Position numbers and translations under genes: made by a program. Positions 11,831-23,546 of a stretch of 64,000 bases of DNA are shown one piece after another; the stretch's first letter is position 1; each line of letters opens with the position of its first letter. The stretch spans positions 28,954,001-29,018,000 of the forward strand of contig JBITNC010000002.1 in NCBI GenBank assembly GCA_050084985.1, written 5' to 3'. The notes under the pieces were generated by a model. That model worked only from the letters and a program-made list of their open reading frames with translations, was not told the origin of the DNA and did not search any database. This DNA is from Nageia nagi. Its lineage: Eukaryota; Pinophyta.

Positions 11831-11839
11831 GCCCTTTGA

Positions 11840-12900
11840 ATCTGGAAAAGAGTAACATACTCAAATTCATATTTCTAGTCATCTTTTGAGCTCTTTAGGT
11901 GACCCATTAAAGATTTGGTCTAACATTTAACCCTTTTTAGAAGGTTTCCCATGAAATAAGAGTCCATTTAAAAAAATTCCATCAATCTTTATTTCACTTG
12001 AAATCAAAGATTGATTATGAAGAAAAAATATTCATTCAATCCCCCTTCTTTCCAATTTTACCTTTAGAGAAAAAAATACACCAAAGGAAGAAAACTCCAC
12101 AAAAAATTCTCCCCCTTTTTGAGATAATTACTTAAAAAATTTAACTCTTCAAGAGGTAATAATATTAAGGCGCTTAGGTAAAAAAATGTTGCAATTTTTC
12201 CTTTAAAAATTAGCACCATGGGGTAAAATAATTTCCCCCCTTTTTAATACTTAGAGAAAACAAATTTTCTTCTCTTCAATATTGCAAAAAGAAACATTAG
12301 AAAAATTATTTTACTTTTAAAGATAAAGTTAGGAGAGAAAATATTACTAATAACTCTCTTAAATTTTGGAGGTAAAATATCCTCCCTTGAGCAAAAAACT
12401 ATAACCTCTCCTTAAAAAATTCTGCACTCCTTTTTTTAATAATATATATTAATATATATATTTATTATTATTATTGTATTTATTAAAAAATATTAAAAAA
12501 AATATATTATCTTAAACAAATTATAGTTAATATTATTTCATTAAAGACAATCGGAGACAAATAAAACATTTACTATATTTCAAGTAGGAGACATCTCCCT
12601 TTCTTTTTTGAAAACATTAACTCCCTCTTTCATTATGGAAACTTTAAAAAGCTACTTTTTTTAAATATTAAATATCTCTTTGTAAAAAATTAACTTCTCC
12701 CATAAAAGGTTTTCATAAAAGAGGCTTAATACTCCCTTTAACTTCCCTTCTTTTAAAACCCAAAAAAAAACAAAAAAAAGTGATAAATAAATCATTCATC
12801 CTCCCCGCTTTCAATTTTACTTAAAAAATTTCACGCTAAAAAAAGCCTCCCCTAATTTTTAACATTTAAGGAAAAAAAATTCCTTCCTCTCATATTTTAT
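11840..12900. other. AT-rich interior of K, nothing recognised
   Basis: Homopolymer-rich sequence with A and T runs and CCCCTT-type words; no usable open frame and no recognisable domain. Its texture resembles the leaders of the other Copia copies. An (A/T)-only stretch lies near 12430-12520. Confidence 0.5.
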
Positions 12901-15110
12901 TTAAATTCTCTTTAAAAATTTAGAAAACTAAACAAGGGATCAGGCAATGGGAGGAACAAGAAAACTAAACATGCAGCATTTGAGGGATACTCAAAATAAC
13001 TATAATGAAAATTGAAGCATATAAATAAGCTTGATCATTAAAACATCTTCAACGTCAAATAAAAAATTGGATGAGACTAATAAGCGATCACTTTAAATCA
13101 TATCCAAAAACAACAACCCAATACAATTTGGATCAAGAAAGCCAGCGAGACTAAACAATATCTCTGAAAAATGCACCCAACTACAAACTTGGATAATACT
13201 TCTTGGTAGAAACCCAAATGCAATTAGAGAAACTCGCCATGTCTCTAAAATATCTCCAAGGTTAATTCTCAACTGCAAATATAATTACACAACTAAGAGA
13301 TACTCCAATATATTTATAAACAATGCCCAATACAAATACTTTTTAAGGTCAATACCAAAACTACTTCAATTTTGTGGATCATTGCTAAAACCATAACAAC
13401 ACAAACATTCCGAAACTTGGCAATAAATCTCCATTAAATAAAACCCAAAACTAAAAAAAAGTATATTCAATTTCCAGTACGTAATTGGACACCATGAAAC
13501 AGCAAATATAGTGTCCTAAAATTTAGAAAAGGTATGAGAAACTGAAAAATAATTGGAATTGATCTTGGCATCTAAATTAGCATCCCCAACAAAGTCAATA
13601 ATACCATCATTATGCCAACATGTCTCTTCCTTCCAAGGTTGAAAAAGAACTTGTGAAAGCGTGTGGGAAAACCATGTCAATGGTACTCTGAAATTATCAA
13701 AGTGCATGCTACATAAAAATTATGATAAGATGCTTCTCCTTTCATATCATCATTAGCATCTGGATACTTGACTTTCAACAAGCGGCTATGGAGTACGAAA
13801 CAAGAGGAGAGGCATCCAAGGCGATACAAATAGAGGAAGGTCAGTTGGTGACTGGTCGTTGGTTACGAAACACAGTCATGTTGGCTAGGGAGAAAAAAAA
13901 CAAGGCAAAAAATTGCGGGCACTTGATGGCAAATTGAAGTGCATGTAAGGATATTCAATGTTTGGACGCTTCTCACTTACACGCAATGCTACTCTATAGA
14001 ATAGTAGTATAAAAAGCGTATATGGATGGAATCCATGAAATAGTGCAGCGTGACAAGAATTAATTGAATCCACAAAATAGCGAAGAGTGATAGAATTAAT
14101 TGGGTGAGTAGCACAAGCCTCGACGTTCACTCGTACAAATTAAAGGTGAGGTGGCAGTCCCACATTTGGTGTAAACGCTCTCACTTACGCTTCGAATTTT
14201 AAGTTGACCGAATAGGGCATAAGGGCCATCAACTGGCATGACACATGGGCGTGAGGTATCAAATGATAATTTCTTATAAATAGACTACAACCCATAGTGC
14301 ATTATCATATTAACCTCCTCTCTAGTTTGCTTGAACCTTGCACCTTGCTTCCCCACATCACATGCATTCTAAGCTTCAAGAGAATATTATCTTCCAGATT
14401 CGAACCCTTCTTCCTGCGAGATGGGAAACTTAAGTTTGGTCTTGATGGTTGTGGTTATAGTTATGGATGGGGAGACATGGGTGTAGACGCGTACAAAGAC
14501 CCTGACCCTCTCATCCCCCAATAAGGTATTCAGTAGTTGCAAGACATTGTAGTAACTCGACTCCAATTTGGTGTGGACATACTCGTCGGAGAACGGTAGC
14601 ATCCATATGGCCTTCATGGTCATGCTCGATACCTCCTCCGGATGGGTGGCAGGGGGACTGAATCTGATCTCGACAGCCATGGGTGGGACTCGATCCCTGA
14701 TCATGTTCAAGCACTCGAATGGCATCATGGTGGTAAGCATGTACAATATCATTGATGCCAACAAGGGTGCTACACCCCTTGATCCCTCCCCCATCAGTTT
14801 ACTGGTAGGAAGATCACCATATTTGGCACGACGAGCAATGAGGTGGGTCGGAAGATCGGGCCATGATTGAGGCCATGACGAGTTGAGGGCTTAGCGAGGT
14901 GGTGGTCGTAGGGGTACCCCCATCAACCTAGGGTTGGGGGACAAGAAAGGAGTCAGGAGAGGAAAAAATATCATGAAAGGGAGGAGTAGGGTGTTATCAG
15001 GCCAGGTCAAGCCAGGCACAGAAGGTTTGGGGCCAATCGATGATGCTGACTAGGCAATGAATCAACAAAGCTGGATGGTAGAGATTGAGGGCCATGGCGG
15101 GGTCTAAGCC
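12900..15110. other. gene-like, higher-GC segment inside K, unrecognised
   Basis: Composition changes sharply from AT-rich flanks to more balanced sequence, especially 13700-15110. Open frames include a minus-strand one at 13516-13707 and overlapping ones at 14297-14524 (+), 14387-14794 (-) and 14568-14870 (+). A TATAAATAG lies near 14275 upstream of 14297. None of the translations is a protein I know, and the overlapping frames cannot all be real. It occupies the leader position where G carries PPR fragments, so captured host DNA is the leading explanation, unproven. Confidence 0.4.
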
Positions 15111-15119
15111 ACTCAGGTT

Positions 15120-15714
15120 TCTGATAAAAAGAATATTCCCCCTTAAAAAATACAATCCCCTTTAAAATTATTTAAATATTTCAAGAATATTTTAAATATA
15201 AATATATTCACTACCTTTGATGGAGGTCCAATACCTTATATATTAAAAAATGCCTCTTCCTTGTATTTTACATTAAATACAATATTTTAATAATCATATT
15301 GGCAAAAAAAAATTGTATTTATCCTTTTAGATAAATAAACTTATTCAAAAAAATACAAATTTATAAATGTTATTTTTATAGAGATAATAAATTGTATTTT
15401 TTTTATTATACCTCCCTTTTTGGTATACCAAAAAATGTATAGAACATTTTGTAACAAAGTTGTAAAAACATTTGAAAATTTTACAACTTTTAAATAAAAT
15501 ATTTGTAAGCAATACTAAAAAATATTACATAATAAACTTCCTAAAAAAAAAAGGTTAAATCTCTTTAAAAGAGGATATTGGTAACAAAAAAAAGGTTAGA
15601 AAGCAACAAAATCTTGCTTAGAAAATATAAGAGTGAGAAGAAAAAATTATACCTTAATATGATTTTACCTCACAAGATGAATGGAAGATCTCTAAGGGTG
15701 GCTCTGATACTACA
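15120..15714 (-). other. element K leader start and degenerate primer site
   Basis: Reading minus from 15714, a primer site is recognisable as TAGTATCAGAGCC (one change from TGGTATCAGAGCC), followed by a leader with GTGAG|GTAAAA, donor GT at 15668-15667. The rest is AT-rich without open frames. Confidence 0.6.
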
Positions 15715-16219
15715 TGATGGAATTGAAGGATTCCATAACCAAGATCACTTTAAAAGATTTCATAAATTTTCAATACAAGAAACACAATTTCATGCATAAT
15801 GAGATACACCATATATAGTGGTTCCTTTATCATAGGAGTACATTCACTTGAACCATCTTTTCTATTATTTCTCACAAGTGAACTCTCTTACAAATTCTCA
15901 AGAATTCTTCTACAAAATTCTTACAAAAGCATTCCTACAACTCTACAAGACTAGCATTTTTATGTTTCTCCAAGTGTGTAATCTTAAGGAGAGGGCCCTC
16001 TATTTGTAAGCCCAAATCCTCCCTTGGATCACCCTATTAACTATTGTAAAAAGTTATGACATGCATCACCCTTTTATCCAAGGGGCATGCACATGAGATA
16101 AAGTGTAAGACAAGTTACATTATCATATTCACTAAATACTTAAGGTATCTAAGGATACCTTTAAGTATTAAGTGAATTACATTAAGAGACCTTATAATAA
16201 TGCATTATAAATTCTAACA
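15715..16219 (-). repeat. element K 5' LTR
   Basis: A 505-bp LTR in minus orientation: TGTTAGAATTTATAATGC at 16219 to CCATCA at 15715. U3 contains a perfect inverted repeat AAGGTATC-TAAG-GATACCTT at 16142-16161. It ends directly against C's truncated 3' untranslated sequence on the right and a primer site on the left, so it is K's 5' LTR and not C's own 3' LTR. Confidence 0.8.
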
Positions 16220-17851
16220 CACACAGATGAACACTATATAACTAAAAATCCTTCTAAATATGAAGGTATCATCATAAATATTAATTCAATATAAGAACTA
16301 AAACTTCACTTCCCTTAAGGGTAACTTCACTAACCCGATAGAATCCTTGAGCTTGCAAAATTGAGCTTCAAAAAGGGGCTTAGTGAATAATTTAATGGAA
16401 TTTAAAGCATATGAAAAATACTGCAAGTGTATGATATCATCTAAAACCTTCTCCTTAATGAAGTCTGCTTGGATTTCAACATATTTTATTCTCTGATGGA
16501 AAATAAGATTCTTAGTTAAAGAAATAACCGATTGATTATTTGAAAAAATATGATATGGATGAGCTTGATCATACCTAATTTCTTTTAAAATATGCTTAAG
16601 CCAAATAGTTTCTTGGGTCACAAGAGACATGGCTCAGTATTCAACTTCTATTATGGAAAAAGACATAGTAGGTTGCTTCTTAGAAGCCTAAGAGATAGCA
16701 CTTGAACCAATGCAAAATACATATGCAAAGGTTGATTTACTATCATCTCTATCTCTCCCATAGTCAAAATCTAAGAACCATGAGAGAACAAATAAAGAAA
16801 ATTTGAAATAATTAAGAGCAAGATCCTTTGTTCCCATAACATACCTCAAAAACATTTTAACAATATTGAGGTGCTCAACATCTATTTTTTGCATAAACCA
16901 TGCCATCAAATTTAGTGCAAAGGAAATATATGGCCTAAATATAATCAAATACAATAGACTACCAATTAATTACTTATAAGAAGTAGTATCTTCCATTCTA
17001 AACTTCTGTAAAATGTATAAGATATACTTTGATTGACTAAGGTAGGTGTAATACTTGTATACCAAGATAGTAGTGCAAGAAATCAAGATCAATCATTTTA
17101 TAAGTTACCTTAAGTTTGGATATGTACTCTTAGATTATTTTATCATTATTTTCAATGATCAAAAGATCATCCATGTAAAGAAGAATCAAGACAAAGTCTT
17201 ATCCCTAATTGAGTACATATAGATTAGAGTCGGATAAGTACTTAGAGAACCCAATATCTTCAAAATAATTTAAAATATTATTGTACCAAGATTTGGATGC
17301 TTACTTAAGTCTATACAAAAACTTTTTTAGCTTGCAAACAAAGGACTCTTTGCCTTCCACAATAATCCCTTCTAATTGATTCGTGTAGATCTCCACATCT
17401 AAATCACCATTGAGAAAAATACTCTTAATGTCAAGTTGAAAAATTTTTCATACTTGAGCTATTGAAAGAGTAAAGATTAATCTAATTATGAGCATATTTA
17501 CCACTAAAGCAAATATTTCCTCGTAATCAACTACATATTTCTAAGTAAAACCTTTAGCCACTAACCTTATCTTGTATTCTTCAATCTTACCAATTGAATT
17601 GTAGTTGACCTTGTAAATCCACTTATTTCCAATCACATTCCTCTCATTGGGATAAGAAACCAAATCCTAAATTTCATTTTTCATAAGCATCTCATACTCC
17701 ATTTTTATAGATTCCATCTAGCACTAGTGCTTTGAAGCTTCTTTGAATGATGAAGGCTCATTTTTGTTATCAATTTTGGTAAATAAAGATTTATTTAAGG
17801 TCATACTTCTTATTATCCTCTATGTTGAACCAGTTAGGTTTAACTGAAGAG
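16220..17851 (-). pseudogene. element C, 3' part: RT and RNase H pseudogene
   Basis: Minus-strand Copia pol remnant. RNase H is readable at about 16298-16954 (NNQSVISL, RIKYVEIQADFI), the RT active site is YMDD at 17166-17177, and the integrase-RT linker runs to 17851. Stops and frameshifts occur throughout. Only about 75 bp of 3' untranslated sequence remain before K's LTR, so C has no polypurine tract here. The frame resumes at 23547 once element B is removed. Confidence 0.85.
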
Positions 17852-18338
17852 TGATGGAATTGAAGGATTCCATAACCAAGATCACCTTGAAGCTTCTCCA
17901 ATAAATTTAACATTCAACCATCTAACTAAGCAAGAACCAATCACACAAACGATAACATACCATGTATAGTGGTTCCTCCAACTATGGGATTATATCCATT
18001 TTGAACTATCATTTCTATTACTTCTCACAAGATAACTCTTCAACAAATTCTCAAGAATTCTTCTATAAAGCTCCTACAAAAGCATTCTTATAACTCTACA
18101 AGACTAGCATCTTCATGATTCTACGAGTACATAATGAGAGAGGGGGTACCTCTCTATTTATAAGATGAAACCCACTTTTTAACCTCCCTTTTACCCAAGG
18201 GTAAGGTTAACTATTTTTCCATATTTAATCCTTTAATACTTTAAGGTGTCTAAAGATATTTTAAGCATTAAGTGAATTTACATTATAAAATTATAGTAAA
18301 AAGAGATATTACAAAATAATGCATTATAATTTCTAGCA
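17852..18338 (-). repeat. element B 3' LTR
   Basis: A 487-bp LTR, on the plus strand TGATGGAATTG to TTCTAGCA. The plus-strand CTATTTATA near 18150 is the inverted TATA box. Immediately right of it the plus strand reads CTCCCCTTTAATGC (from 18339), the inverted polypurine tract. Confidence 0.88.
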
Positions 18339-18349
18339 CTCCCCTTTAA
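18339..18349 (-). other. element B polypurine tract
   Basis: On the minus strand ATTAAAGGGGAG directly precedes the 3' LTR, the same arrangement as in A, D and G. Confidence 0.8.
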
Positions 18350-19975
18350 TGCAATATTAGGGTAGAGAGTTAAAAAGATAAAGAGAAAGAGTAAGAAAGT
18401 TCTCCTCCATAAGAATACAATCAAAGATGAGAACTTGTGAGAAAATAATAGAATATAGATGATTCTATAATAGTTCAACTACTTAACCATTTAAATAAAT
18501 AGTTTTACAATACAATCATTAATAATAAATGGTTTCAATATACATGAGTAGTCCTTCAACAACATGTTAATATGATGAGCTTCCATGAGCTTGCATACCT
18601 GAAGTAACTTGCAATCTCAAGAAGAAACTTGCAAACTACAAGTAACACATAAATAAGATCAATTAGATGCATCATACACATTCATATAAGATAAATATCA
18701 TCTATATGAATTAAATATCATATGTGCATATTAAATAAAATGTATCATCCATAAGATGATAACAACAAAATCATATATGCACAACATTATCAAATTCATA
18801 ACCAATCAAATGATATAAATGCATTTTCAACTAAAGATATAAATATATCATCAAATATTAAAAAAAATAATTGATTTTTATTTTTTATATTTTTTTGTGT
18901 TTGTTTATTTTAGATCATTATTTTGTATTTATTTTTGGTATATAAGGGTGTCATCATATCATAATATTTCATAACTTATTTATCTCCTTTGATGATAACT
19001 TCAACAATCAAATACTTATGTGACCATGTCATCTTAACCATATCATAAACTATCAGATGCTAACTTGAATAAACTACCAAGTCAAGATTTATAAAGCTTG
19101 AATACTTGACTATATCACTAAGCCAAGATTTTCAAGCCATAAATAAACTAATGTGACCAAACCAAGTCAAAAATTTTAAATCATAAAAATGCCTACTTAA
19201 CTAAACCATCAAGTCAAGATTGACAAGGTAAAACCACTTGATTATATCTTCATATCAAAATTTTCAAGCCACAAAAATGCCAACTTAACCAAACACCAAG
19301 TCAAGATTTAAAGGCATAACATAAGCCATATAAGTTTTTATCTATGAAGAATAAGCCATAATAAGCAAACTTGATTATGCCACTAGTTAAGATGCATAAG
19401 CTACAAACTGCCAACTTGACCATGCTACTAGTCAAGATGCATATGATAGAATTTTGTAGCATTAATCCAATAACATGGATTTAAATTCTATAAAATAAAT
19501 TATAATTTTGGAGAAGGTATAACATTGTTAATCACTTTAACAATGTGCAAATAATCCATCATTGTGGATATAACTTCCCACCATAGAAGTAAAAATATGG
19601 TAAATAATGCACTATAAGTCATCACGAAGATGTCAAGTCAATACTTATAATCATAATACAAGAAGAATTCAAACATATGCTTGGATTTATGGTGCACTAT
19701 AAGTCATCAAGAAGATGTAAAGCTAATACTTATAGTCAACCATACAAAAAATATGCTTGAATTTGATCCATCAACATGGAAGTAAAAAAATATGTCATAA
19801 TCCATCAACATGGATATTCTTTCAAAATATGGAAGTATAATGGCATATATGGATAAACTTCTTAATCATGAAAGTATAAAGGTATCAATCCATAAACATG
19901 GATAAATTTCTTAAACATGAAAATATAGAGGATTTTATACTCCCTCTTAAGAGTAACTTCGTCAAAAATTATTGC
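18350..19975 (-). other. element B 3' untranslated region
   Basis: No coding. It contains one copy (about 18870-19110) of the unit repeated three times in K, several AAGTCAAGATTT-type repeats at 19060-19440, and decayed ATCCAT/ATGGAT hairpin units at 19770-19920. The right end, near 19930-19960, resembles the sequence that follows the RNase H stop in A, D and G, which marks where pol has been lost. Confidence 0.6.
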
Positions 19976-22900
19976 ATATTACTAAGCTCTACAAATGTAG
20001 AGAGGAACGTACACTTTCCAAAGGTACTCGTACACTTCTTTTTTAAAGTAATAAATTTTTTTTAAGATTAATGCATAATAATTCTAATGTTAAAAAATTT
20101 TACAAACTTTACCCCAACAAGAATTTATGCATAACCAAAACTTTTTCATACAACTTACGATCAATGTGCACAAACAAGAATATAATATGCACAACCAAAA
20201 AAATTTCATCCAACATAGGATTAAAAATAATATGCACAAACAATGAGGATAGTTTAAAGAAAAGTTGCACAAACTTTTACTTCAAATAATATGCATAAAA
20301 GGAATTTCCATATTAACCATCAATTTTATAATCCAATGTACATTAAGCATAATAAGTATTTTGCAATATAAATTAATGCAAATGCAACCAATAAGGATAG
20401 TGTATATCATAAAGTCTAAAATGTTTTACCTAAATTTTTACTTCAAACACTTTGCACATCTATAATAATTTTAACAATGTGCATATACAAGCACAATATC
20501 ATTGCAACCAATAAGGATAGTGCATATCATAGTTTGAAAAAAAAATTACGTCAAACACTAGCACATCCAAGCACTATTACGCATATTCAAAAATAATTAA
20601 CCTAATGCATATTCACAATAATTAGTATTTAATGCAACTTCCCTATTTTTATTTATCATAAAAAATATTTAAAAAATGACCAAAAAAAATTGCATTAAAG
20701 TGTGCAAAGATTAGTTTGCAATGTATTGGATATTATCAAATAATTGTTGCTAAACTTTTAAGCTTAAAAAATTATAAATTAGTCCAATTTGCGTTAAAAT
20801 TTTGTTATACTTGCAAAAAATTACCTTCAATTTTTTTGCAAAACTTAACCAAACAAAATGGTTGCAAATTTTAACTTGAAATATTTTCATATTTGAAAAT
20901 ACTTTATTAATATCACAAAAATAAGACTTAAATAACACCTATGTTCATTAAGCATTCATTAATTTTATGAAAAAAAAGTACAAAAAATTACACTTAAGGT
21001 CGCATGCCCCCTTTAAAAAACATAAGTGTGAGAGTTACTTATAAAATTTTAACTTTCAAAAAGAAAGCCTATGCACAATACTTAATAAATGTGCTATAAA
21101 TTTAGCTTTATAATATGCTCACATGGTCTTATGAAAAATATAAATTTTGCTCAAGTACATTAAAAGACCAATTAACTTTATTTGTGAGACTTAAAAAATC
21201 ATATAAACCATATGGCTTTATATTTTTTTACTAAAAGGTTAAAAATTTACATTTATTAATGCTCATGAATAAAAATTTGCAATAAATATTTAAGGGAAGA
21301 GAAACAAAAAATATGTGTAAAGTACGAATTAATAACTCATCATCCACTTTGCAATAATTACCCTCTTTTAAAAATGAGCAACTTAAAAAAATTACCTCTT
21401 CTTTTCTTAGAAATAATTCCAAAAAAAAATTGATGTATTTAAAAACGCTAAAGATACCTGTAAAAAACATGCCCAAATGCCCCTTTTTCTTTATGAAAAT
21501 GACCACATGAGTAAAAGCTCCTCCCATTTTAGAAAAAAAAAATATTTTATTATTGCCAACCCATGTGGTTAAAAAAAAAATCCTTTACGTTTTAAAAGAT
21601 GCTCTCAACCTTTTTATATATAGAAAAAAAATATGCCATGCCACATTTCCATGGAGAAGGATAAACAGTATTGCATCCTTCAAAAACTAATTGATAAGGA
21701 GCAAGATTTAAGAGGAAGGATCTGTGTTTATACACAAGGTAGGAGACTTTTTTAATTTTTTAAAAAATGGAACCTTGAGAAGGCATGCGTCTTTTATGGA
21801 TAACAACCCTTGGTAGGGCAGCACACTAGCCTTATGGGTTGAGGCCCCAGGGGAGGCTCACCTATTTCATAAAGCGATGACCCCCAATTAGATGACTCTC
21901 CAGTCTTGTAGGTGGCAACTCCCATGCTAAGTTGCACACCAACCCTAATAGCAGTGGCCTCCATGTAAGGTGGCTCGCCAATCCCTAAGTGATAGCCCCC
22001 ATAAAAGGTGGCACACTAGCTTGGGCAATAGCCCCCACCTAGGGTAGCTTGTGTTCCTGGGAGGCAACCCCCACGAAGGATAGCTTGCCATCCTATAGGT
22101 AGCAACCCCCACGAAGAGTAGTTTGCTATCCCATAGGTAGCAGCCCGCACATAGGATAGCTTGCATGCCTGGGTAGTAGCCCCCACATAGGACAACTTGC
22201 ATGCCTAGGCAACAACCCTCATTAGGGTGGCACATTCGATCGTGAGGCAATGGTCTCCCTTGGGATGGCCAGCCTGCCCCCAAGTGATGGCCTAAGAGTG
22301 TGGTAGCTTGCACATTGCTCGACCTTACCTCCATTTTTTTTAATAATAAATTTTATTTTTAAAAAAGCTAAATAAAGTTTTTTATATATTTAAATTCTAA
22401 AAAAAAATCATAATATACAAAATTTTGCAAGTTTTTATAGTTTTTACTTACAAAAAAAATTGCAAGTTTTTTTTACAAAAAAATTTGCAAGAAGATAACT
22501 TAAATAGCAAAATCACTATTTTAACTTTCTTATAGGAAAAATTACTACATTAAAAAAATCACTAATTTGATTTTGTAAACTTGCAATAATAAGATCTTAG
22601 CATAGTGTTAAGATCTAAAAAGTATTAGATTTGACTATATAAAAAAATTAGAAACACTAATTTTCTAAGATCTTAAAAATCTAACCATATACCATACGTT
22701 AGATCTAGTTTTTAAATACTATTAACATGTTACTAACATAAAAAAAATGTTAGATCTTAGCCAATTACTCTAGCATAAACATGTTAGTATAGATCACAAA
22801 ATTTACAATTTAACCATATAAAACATGTTAGATTTAACAAAAAATACTACTAACATGTAATTAGGGTAAAATTTTACCTTTAATTTGAGCCCATTATTCT

Positions 22901-23046
22901 CAAGATAAAATATGTTAGTATAGATATCAACTTTCAAATTCAAAATAAGAAATTGAAATGGACTAACCATTGAAGTTTCAAATAAAGATTAAAACAAGTT
23001 TAGAAGTTAAATATACCTTAAATTTGATGAGAGTTACCTCAAGGAA
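19976..23046 (-). other. element B leader
   Basis: Non-coding, about 3 kb. It holds AATATGCACAA-type repeats (about 20100-20640), long A/T runs, a C-rich minisatellite (21780-22300), AT-rich sequence with repeated GTTAGAT words (22560-22920), and a donor-like GAG|GTAAC with GT at 23037-23036. Short open frames are not conserved. Without gag there is no acceptor to test. Confidence 0.6.
21780..22300 (-). repeat. C-rich minisatellite, period about 37 bp
   Basis: The plus strand has a CCCCCAC-type core about every 37 bp (22031, 22068, 22105, 22144, 22179) with TAGCTTGC between cores; about ten degenerate units. The 129-codon minus-strand frame here is read through a repeat whose period is not a multiple of three, so I do not call it a gene. 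It is the GC-rich insert of this leader. Confidence 0.75.
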
Positions 23047-23059
23047 GGTTTTGATACCA
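23047..23059 (-). other. element B primer-binding site
   Basis: On the minus strand TGGTATCAAAACC begins two bases after the LTR end, an iMet-type site with changes in its 3' half. Confidence 0.75.
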
Positions 23060-23061
23060 CA

Positions 23062-23546
23062 TGATGGAATTAAAGGATTCCATAACCAAAATCACCTTGA
23101 AACTTCAACAACAAATTTAACATTCAACCATCTAACTAAACAACAACTAATCACACAAATTATAACACATTATGTATAGTAGTTCCTCCAACTATGGGAG
23201 TACATCCACCTTGAACAATCTTTTTTATTGCTTCTCACAAGACAACTGTCCTACAAATTCTTAAGAATTCTTCTACAAAGCTCTTACAAGAGTATTCCTA
23301 CAACTCTACAAGACTAACATCTTCATGCTTCTACAAGTACATAATGGGAGAGGGGGTACCTCTTTATTTATAATATGAACCCCTCTTTAACCTCCCTTTT
23401 ACCCAAGAGAAAGGTTAAAGATTTTTTCATATTTATTCTTTTAATGCTTTAAGGTATCTAAAGATACTTTAAGCATTAAGTTAATTTGCATTGTGGATTT
23501 ACATTAAAAAGACATATTACACAATAATGCATTATAATTTCTAACA
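23062..23546 (-). repeat. element B 5' LTR
   Basis: A 485-bp LTR, on the plus strand TGATGGAATTA to TTCTAACA. It pairs with 17852-18338. Its U3 palindrome has changed to AAGGTATC-TAAA-GATACTTT. Confidence 0.88.

Larger units (their letters stand above)
10046..16219 (-). mobile_element. element K: non-autonomous minus-strand Copia derivative
   Basis: On the minus strand: a 5' LTR (15715-16219), a degenerate primer site, AT-rich leader, a long gene-like segment (about 12900-15110), AT-rich sequence, one short Copia RT fragment (11600-11830), then a 3' region with hairpin and 285-bp tandem repeats. Gag, integrase and most of RT/RNase H are absent. The 3' region is homologous to B's, so K and B probably belong to one internally deleted subfamily. 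K adjoins C's 3' untranslated sequence at 16220, which suggests insertion there. Its left end is truncated at about 1250. Confidence 0.65.
17852..23546 (-). mobile_element. element B: non-coding (LARD-like) Copia derivative
   Basis: A 5.7-kb minus-strand element with LTRs of 487 and 485 bp, a primer site and a polypurine tract, but no gag-pol. The 3' untranslated region (18339 to about 19975) joins leader-like sequence directly. Flanks are AAGAG (17847-17851) and AAGAT (23547-23551), a 5-bp target duplication with one change. The LTRs differ at roughly 12% by eye. It is inserted in C's pol, between the linker and integrase. It fits the class of large retrotransposon derivatives that depend on a relative's proteins. 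Confidence 0.82.

Noticed and set aside
14387-14794. Kinesin-like RVRVFVRV in a minus-strand frame
   Set aside because: The match is eight residues; nothing of a motor domain follows, and a plus-strand frame overlaps it.
15715-16219. An LTR shared between C and K, as in tandem elements formed by unequal recombination
   Set aside because: C's 3' untranslated region stops after about 75 bp and has no polypurine tract before this LTR, so insertion of K into C explains it more simply.
21945-22334. 129-codon minus-strand frame as a repeat protein
   Set aside because: It is read through a 37-bp minisatellite whose period shifts the frame each unit, so the protein would have no true repeats.
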